Positions 62,882 through 64,000 of a DNA stretch of 64,000 bases are shown here, piece by piece. The notes beneath the pieces were generated by a model. It saw only the letters and a program-made list of their open reading frames with translations. It ran no database searches and was not told the origin of the DNA. Location: positions 1 to 64,000 of the forward strand of contig CAKPZJ010000005.1 in NCBI GenBank assembly GCA_934204655.1, given 5' to 3'. A program made the translations under genes and the position numbers. The first letter of the stretch is position 1; each line of letters begins with the position of its first letter. Source of the stretch: an uncultured Prevotella sp. (lineage in GTDB: Bacteria > Bacteroidota > Bacteroidia > Bacteroidales > Bacteroidaceae).

Positions 62882-64000
62882 ATGAAAAGACAGAAGAAAT
62901 ATCTGCTCGAAGAAGACCAGATACCCGAGCAGTGGTACAATATCCAGGCCGACATGCCCAACAAGCCGCTGCCGCCCCTGAACCCACAGACACATGAACC
63001 TCTGAAGGCCGAGGACTTGGCCCACATCTTCAACATGGAGTGCAGCCGACAGGAGCTGGACACCGAGCACGCATGGATAGACATACCCGAGGAGGTGAGG
63101 GATATGTATAAGTACTACCGGTCCACTCCGCTGGTTCGCGCCTACGCCCTGGAGAAAGCACTGGACACACCGGCTCACATATACTTCAAGAATGAGAGCG
63201 TCAACCCGCTCGGCTCGCACAAGATAAACTCTGCCCTGCCCCAGTGTTACTACTGCAAGAAGGAGGGAGTTACCAATGTGACCACCGAGACGGGTGCCGG
63301 ACAGTGGGGAGCCGCCCTGTCGTATGCCGCCAAGATATTCGGGCTGGAGGCTGCCGTGTACCAGGTCAAGATAACCATGAAGCAGAAGCCCTACCGCTCT
63401 ATCTTGATGCGCACCTTTGGTGCCACGGTCGAGGGGTCGCCCTCGATGTCGACACGGGCAGGCAAGAACATCATAACGCGCGACCCCCTCAACCCAGGGT
63501 CGCTTGGCACGGCCATATCCGAAGCCGTGGAGCTGGCCATGCAGACACCCAACTGTAAGTACACCCTCGGGTCGGTACTCAACCACGTGGGCCTGCACCA
63601 GACGGTCATCGGCCTGGAGGCCGAGAAGCAGATGGCCATGGCCGAGGAATATCCCGACACGGTGATAGCCTGTTTCGGCGGCGGCAGCAACTTCGGCGGC
63701 ATCGCCTTCCCATTCATGCGCCACACCATCCGCGACGGCCGCAAGACCAACTTCATAGCCGCCGAGCCCGAGAGCTGCCCCAAGCTCACCCGCGGCAAGT
63801 TCGAGTACGACTTTGGTGACGAGGCCGGTTACACACCACTGCTGCCCATGTACACCTTGGGCCACGAGTTCAAGCCGGCTAACATCCACGCCGGCGGTCT
63901 GCGTTACCACGGTGCCGGCATGATCGTATCGCAGCTCATCAAGGACGGCTACATGCACGGAGTAGACATCCCGCAGTTAGAGAGTTTCCAGGCCGGTATT
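62882..64000 (+). CDS. Tryptophan synthase beta chain, TrpB2 type (cut by window end)
   Basis: 373 codons visible, 3' end missing. The PLP Lys is in NPLGSHKINSALPQ near residue 114. TETGAGQWGAALSYAA and the glycine-rich phosphate cup CFGGGSNFGG follow. The N-terminal extension (EEDQIPEQWYNIQADMPNKP), GLEAAVYQVK and GSVLNHVGLHQTVIG mark the TrpB2 subfamily, which often lacks a partner TrpA and can condense serine and indole alone. No trpA or other trp gene is visible; the downstream context is outside the window. Confidence 0.9.
   Translation, partial: MKRQKKYLLEEDQIPEQWYNIQADMPNKPLPPLNPQTHEPLKAEDLAHIFNMECSRQELDTEHAWIDIPEEVRDMYKYYRSTPLVRAYALEKALDTPAHIYFKNESVNPLGSHKINSALPQCYYCKKEGVTNVTTETGAGQWGAALSYAAKIFGLEAAVYQVKITMKQKPYRSILMRTFGATVEGSPSMSTRAGKNIITRDPLNPGSLGTAISEAVELAMQTPNCKYTLGSVLNHVGLHQTVIGLEAEKQMAMAEEYPDTVIACFGGGSNFGGIAFPFMRHTIRDGRKTNFIAAEPESCPKLTRGKFEYDFGDEAGYTPLLPMYTLGHEFKPANIHAGGLRYHGAGMIVSQLIKDGYMHGVDIPQLESFQAGI

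Overview
The window looks like chromosome of a GC-rich member of the order Bacteroidales (Bacteroidota). The evidence is: many Bacteroidetes-type promoters (a -7 box of the form TAnnTTTG, sometimes with a TTTG -33 box 19-20 nt upstream), almost no Shine-Dalgarno signals, many secreted glycosidases and lipoproteins, a histone-like HU variant followed by a 30-residue 'smalltalk' peptide gene, a type III glutamine synthetase, the DapL/DapF lysine route, and a C-terminus resembling type IX secretion signals. I cannot name the genus from this sequence.

Layout. 1-7.3 kb: the end of a tRNA-Leu, two lipoproteins, a YifB/ComM-like ATPase, EttA and a lipoprotein serine protease. 7.3-8.6 kb: repeat-rich spacer and an orphan HigA-type antitoxin behind a toxin remnant. 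8.6-13.5 kb: RNase R, a hemolysin III-type membrane protein and a WG-repeat secreted protein. 13.6-30.8 kb: a glycan-degradation region with two GH92 mannosidases, a GH78 rhamnosidase, a DUF4965/GtaA-like protein, two secreted metallophosphoesterases and an MFS exporter, but no SusC/SusD pair. 31-35.6 kb: an EamA transporter, SerB and the Ptb-Buk pair. 35.9-45.5 kb: a type I restriction-modification island. 45.7-49.6 kb: fructokinase, ComF, RecX, PrmC and RibD. 50-53.2 kb: histone-like protein, smalltalk peptide, HU, rhomboid protease and an EEP-family protein. 53.4-61.5 kb: nitrogen and amino acid genes (Amt, AsnB, DapF, DapL, GlnN). The window ends inside a TrpB2-type tryptophan synthase beta gene.

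The most interesting locus is the type I RM island. Its order is hsdR, hsdM, a DUF1016/YhcG-type nuclease, an intact hsdS, a reverse-strand single-TRD hsdS cassette, a tyrosine recombinase, and a second reverse-strand two-TRD hsdS cassette. The reverse cassettes have no start codon or 5' conserved region and begin at short perfect inverted repeats (20, 21 and 23 bp) shared with the expressed hsdS. This is the architecture of an invertible specificity shuffler. Two first-half and three second-half TRDs predict up to six methylation specificities. The island is AT-richer than its surroundings, and hsdR has a near-perfect extended Shine-Dalgarno sequence, which is atypical for this lineage.

The larger non-coding gaps hold at least four kinds of dispersed small repeats (called A, B, C and E here) and one 4 x 43 bp tandem array. 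They look like REP- or MITE-type intergenic elements.
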